Positions 4,542 through 5,226 of a stretch of 5,226 bases of DNA are shown piece by piece. Both the position numbers and the translations under genes were made by a program. The number at the start of each line of letters is the position of its first letter. Within the stretch, counting starts at the first letter, position 1. This DNA is from Sporomusa sp. (lineage in GTDB: Bacteria; Bacillota_C; Negativicutes; Sporomusales; Sporomusaceae), in contig JAQSXM010000273.1 in NCBI GenBank assembly GCA_029256645.1, forward strand, positions 1 to 5,226. Reading direction: 5' to 3'. The notes under the pieces are model-generated. The model ran no database searches and was not told the DNA's origin. It was given only the letters and a program-made list of their open reading frames with translations.

Positions 4542-5226
4542 TTAGTCGACCTCCCTGATTTGAGGGTCAAGCACCCGGTATAGCAAATCGACCAACAGAT
4601 TGATCAGAACATACCCGACAGAAACAACCAGCGTAAACCCCATGATAGCGGGGAAATCAAGAAAAGCCACTGAATCAACGACATATTTCCCCATACCGGG
4701 CCAAGCAAAAATAGTTTCGGTAATAATGGCGCCACCCAGCAATTCGCCGAGAATTAACCCGGCTACCGTCACTGTCGGTAATAAGGCATTTTTCAATGCA
4801 TACTGATAAATAATCTTCCATTCAGCAAGACCACAGGCTCTGGCTGTCCGAATATAATCCTGTGCCAACGCATCGATCATACTGGAGCGCACCTGCCGCG
4901 CGATAACCGCCAGTTGGATATAAGCCAGGCAACTGGCAGGCAGCACCAGGTGCTCGGCAGCGCTCACCACCACCTGCCAATTACCTGCTATTATGCCATC
5001 AATGATATACATCCCGGTTATATAGGCCGGTGGGCTGATAAAGGCATCCAGCCGCCCGGAAGCCGGAAACCATTGCAAATATTTATAAAAGATAATCATG
5101 ACCACCAAGCCGGACCAAAATAAGGGAGTGGACACGCCGATGAGGGAAATAATCCGGCTGATGTGGTCAACCCACCGGTCGCGCCGGACAGCAGCCGCTA
5201 CCCCCAGCAAGATCCCGAAAACCAGA
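4542..5226 (-). CDS. dppB: Peptide ABC transporter permease, DppB/OppB type (partial, N-terminus outside window)
   Basis: Inner-membrane permease that pairs with the DppC-like subunit to form the channel for imported di/oligopeptides. The frame stays open to the window edge (preceding codons read L-V-F-G-I), so the gene is cut. About 227 residues are visible, against roughly 305-335 for the family, so the first membrane helix and most of the first periplasmic stretch are missing. A TTG at 5210 is an internal Leu codon and not a start. Counting from that Leu, hydrophobic segments lie near 22-45, 86-106, 144-167 and 188-212. The cytoplasmic EAA-type loop that docks on the ATPases is at about 118-142 (YIRTARACGL, then ALKNALLP). 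The ending ETIFAWPGMGKY (165-176) and LLYRVLDPQIRE is typical of DppB/OppB/NikB. The stop TAA is one base before the next start. The family is certain. The substrate (peptide, nickel or another oligopeptide-like ligand) cannot be read from the permease alone. Confidence 0.93.
   Translation of the reverse strand, partial: LVFGILLGVAAAVRRDRWVDHISRIISLIGVSTPLFWSGLVVMIIFYKYLQWFPASGRLDAFISPPAYITGMYIIDGIIAGNWQVVVSAAEHLVLPASCLAYIQLAVIARQVRSSMIDALAQDYIRTARACGLAEWKIIYQYALKNALLPTVTVAGLILGELLGGAIITETIFAWPGMGKYVVDSVAFLDFPAIMGFTLVVSVGYVLINLLVDLLYRVLDPQIREVD
4550..4556 (-). promoter_or_regulatory. Ribosome binding site of dppC
   Basis: AGGGAGG on the minus strand inside the end of dppB, nine bases before ATG 4540. 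It excludes the TTG at 4570 as the start, because that codon is upstream of the site. Confidence 0.7.

Noticed and set aside
4541..4570. TTG start at 4570 for dppC
   Set aside because: It is upstream of the AGGGAGG site and inside dppB. ATG 4540 has proper spacing and the usual DppC N-terminus.
1738..5226. Nickel importer (NikBCDE) instead of a peptide importer
   Set aside because: Not excluded by the permeases alone, but the coupled aminopeptidase and the OppD/F-type tails favour peptides.
1..5226. tRNA, rRNA or CRISPR array
   Set aside because: No tRNA arm pattern, rRNA string or regularly spaced direct repeats were found on reading.

Overview
This window looks like part of the chromosome of an anaerobic, Gram-positive-type bacterium. 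Its G+C content is near 50%, it has strong GGGAGG/AAGGAGG ribosome binding sites, and some starts are GTG or TTG. I suspect Bacillota (Clostridia or Negativicutes), partly because a GGGGACGGTTCTC palindrome of a kind I associate with those genomes lies at 164-190. This is an impression and not a phylogenetic result.

Every convincing gene is on the minus strand, so transcription runs from right to left. From 5226 down to 1738 lie the four core genes of an oligopeptide/dipeptide ABC importer: permease B (cut by the right edge), permease C, ATPase D and ATPase F. Spacing is operon-like: a 1-nt gap for B-C, under 20 nt for C-D, a 32-nt overlap for D-F. The substrate-binding protein and the operon promoter are not visible and probably lie to the right of the window.

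Positions 834-1745 hold a compact M29/COG2309-type metallo-aminopeptidase-like protein. Its start codon overlaps the end of the F gene by 8 nt, so it is probably translationally coupled to the transporter. The likely scheme is uptake of short peptides through DppBCDF, then cytoplasmic cleavage by the peptidase. After an 80-nt gap comes an XRE-cupin regulator (214-753). The gap holds a perfect 18-bp inverted repeat, each arm of which contains its own small dyad. The regulator is a natural candidate to control the operon and/or itself.

The left end (1-213) has no convincing gene but is dense in structure. It holds a REP-like hairpin (164-190) and a consensus -35 with extended -10 promoter pointing left (130-158). 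A 10-bp-arm palindrome covers that promoter's spacer and -10. About 115 nt of hairpin-rich sequence follows, ending in a 16-bp G.U-containing stem and a T-rich tail. I read this as a candidate small RNA or leader attenuator. A remnant of an IS200/IS605-type right end (omega-RNA-like) is an alternative. It is the least explained part of the window.
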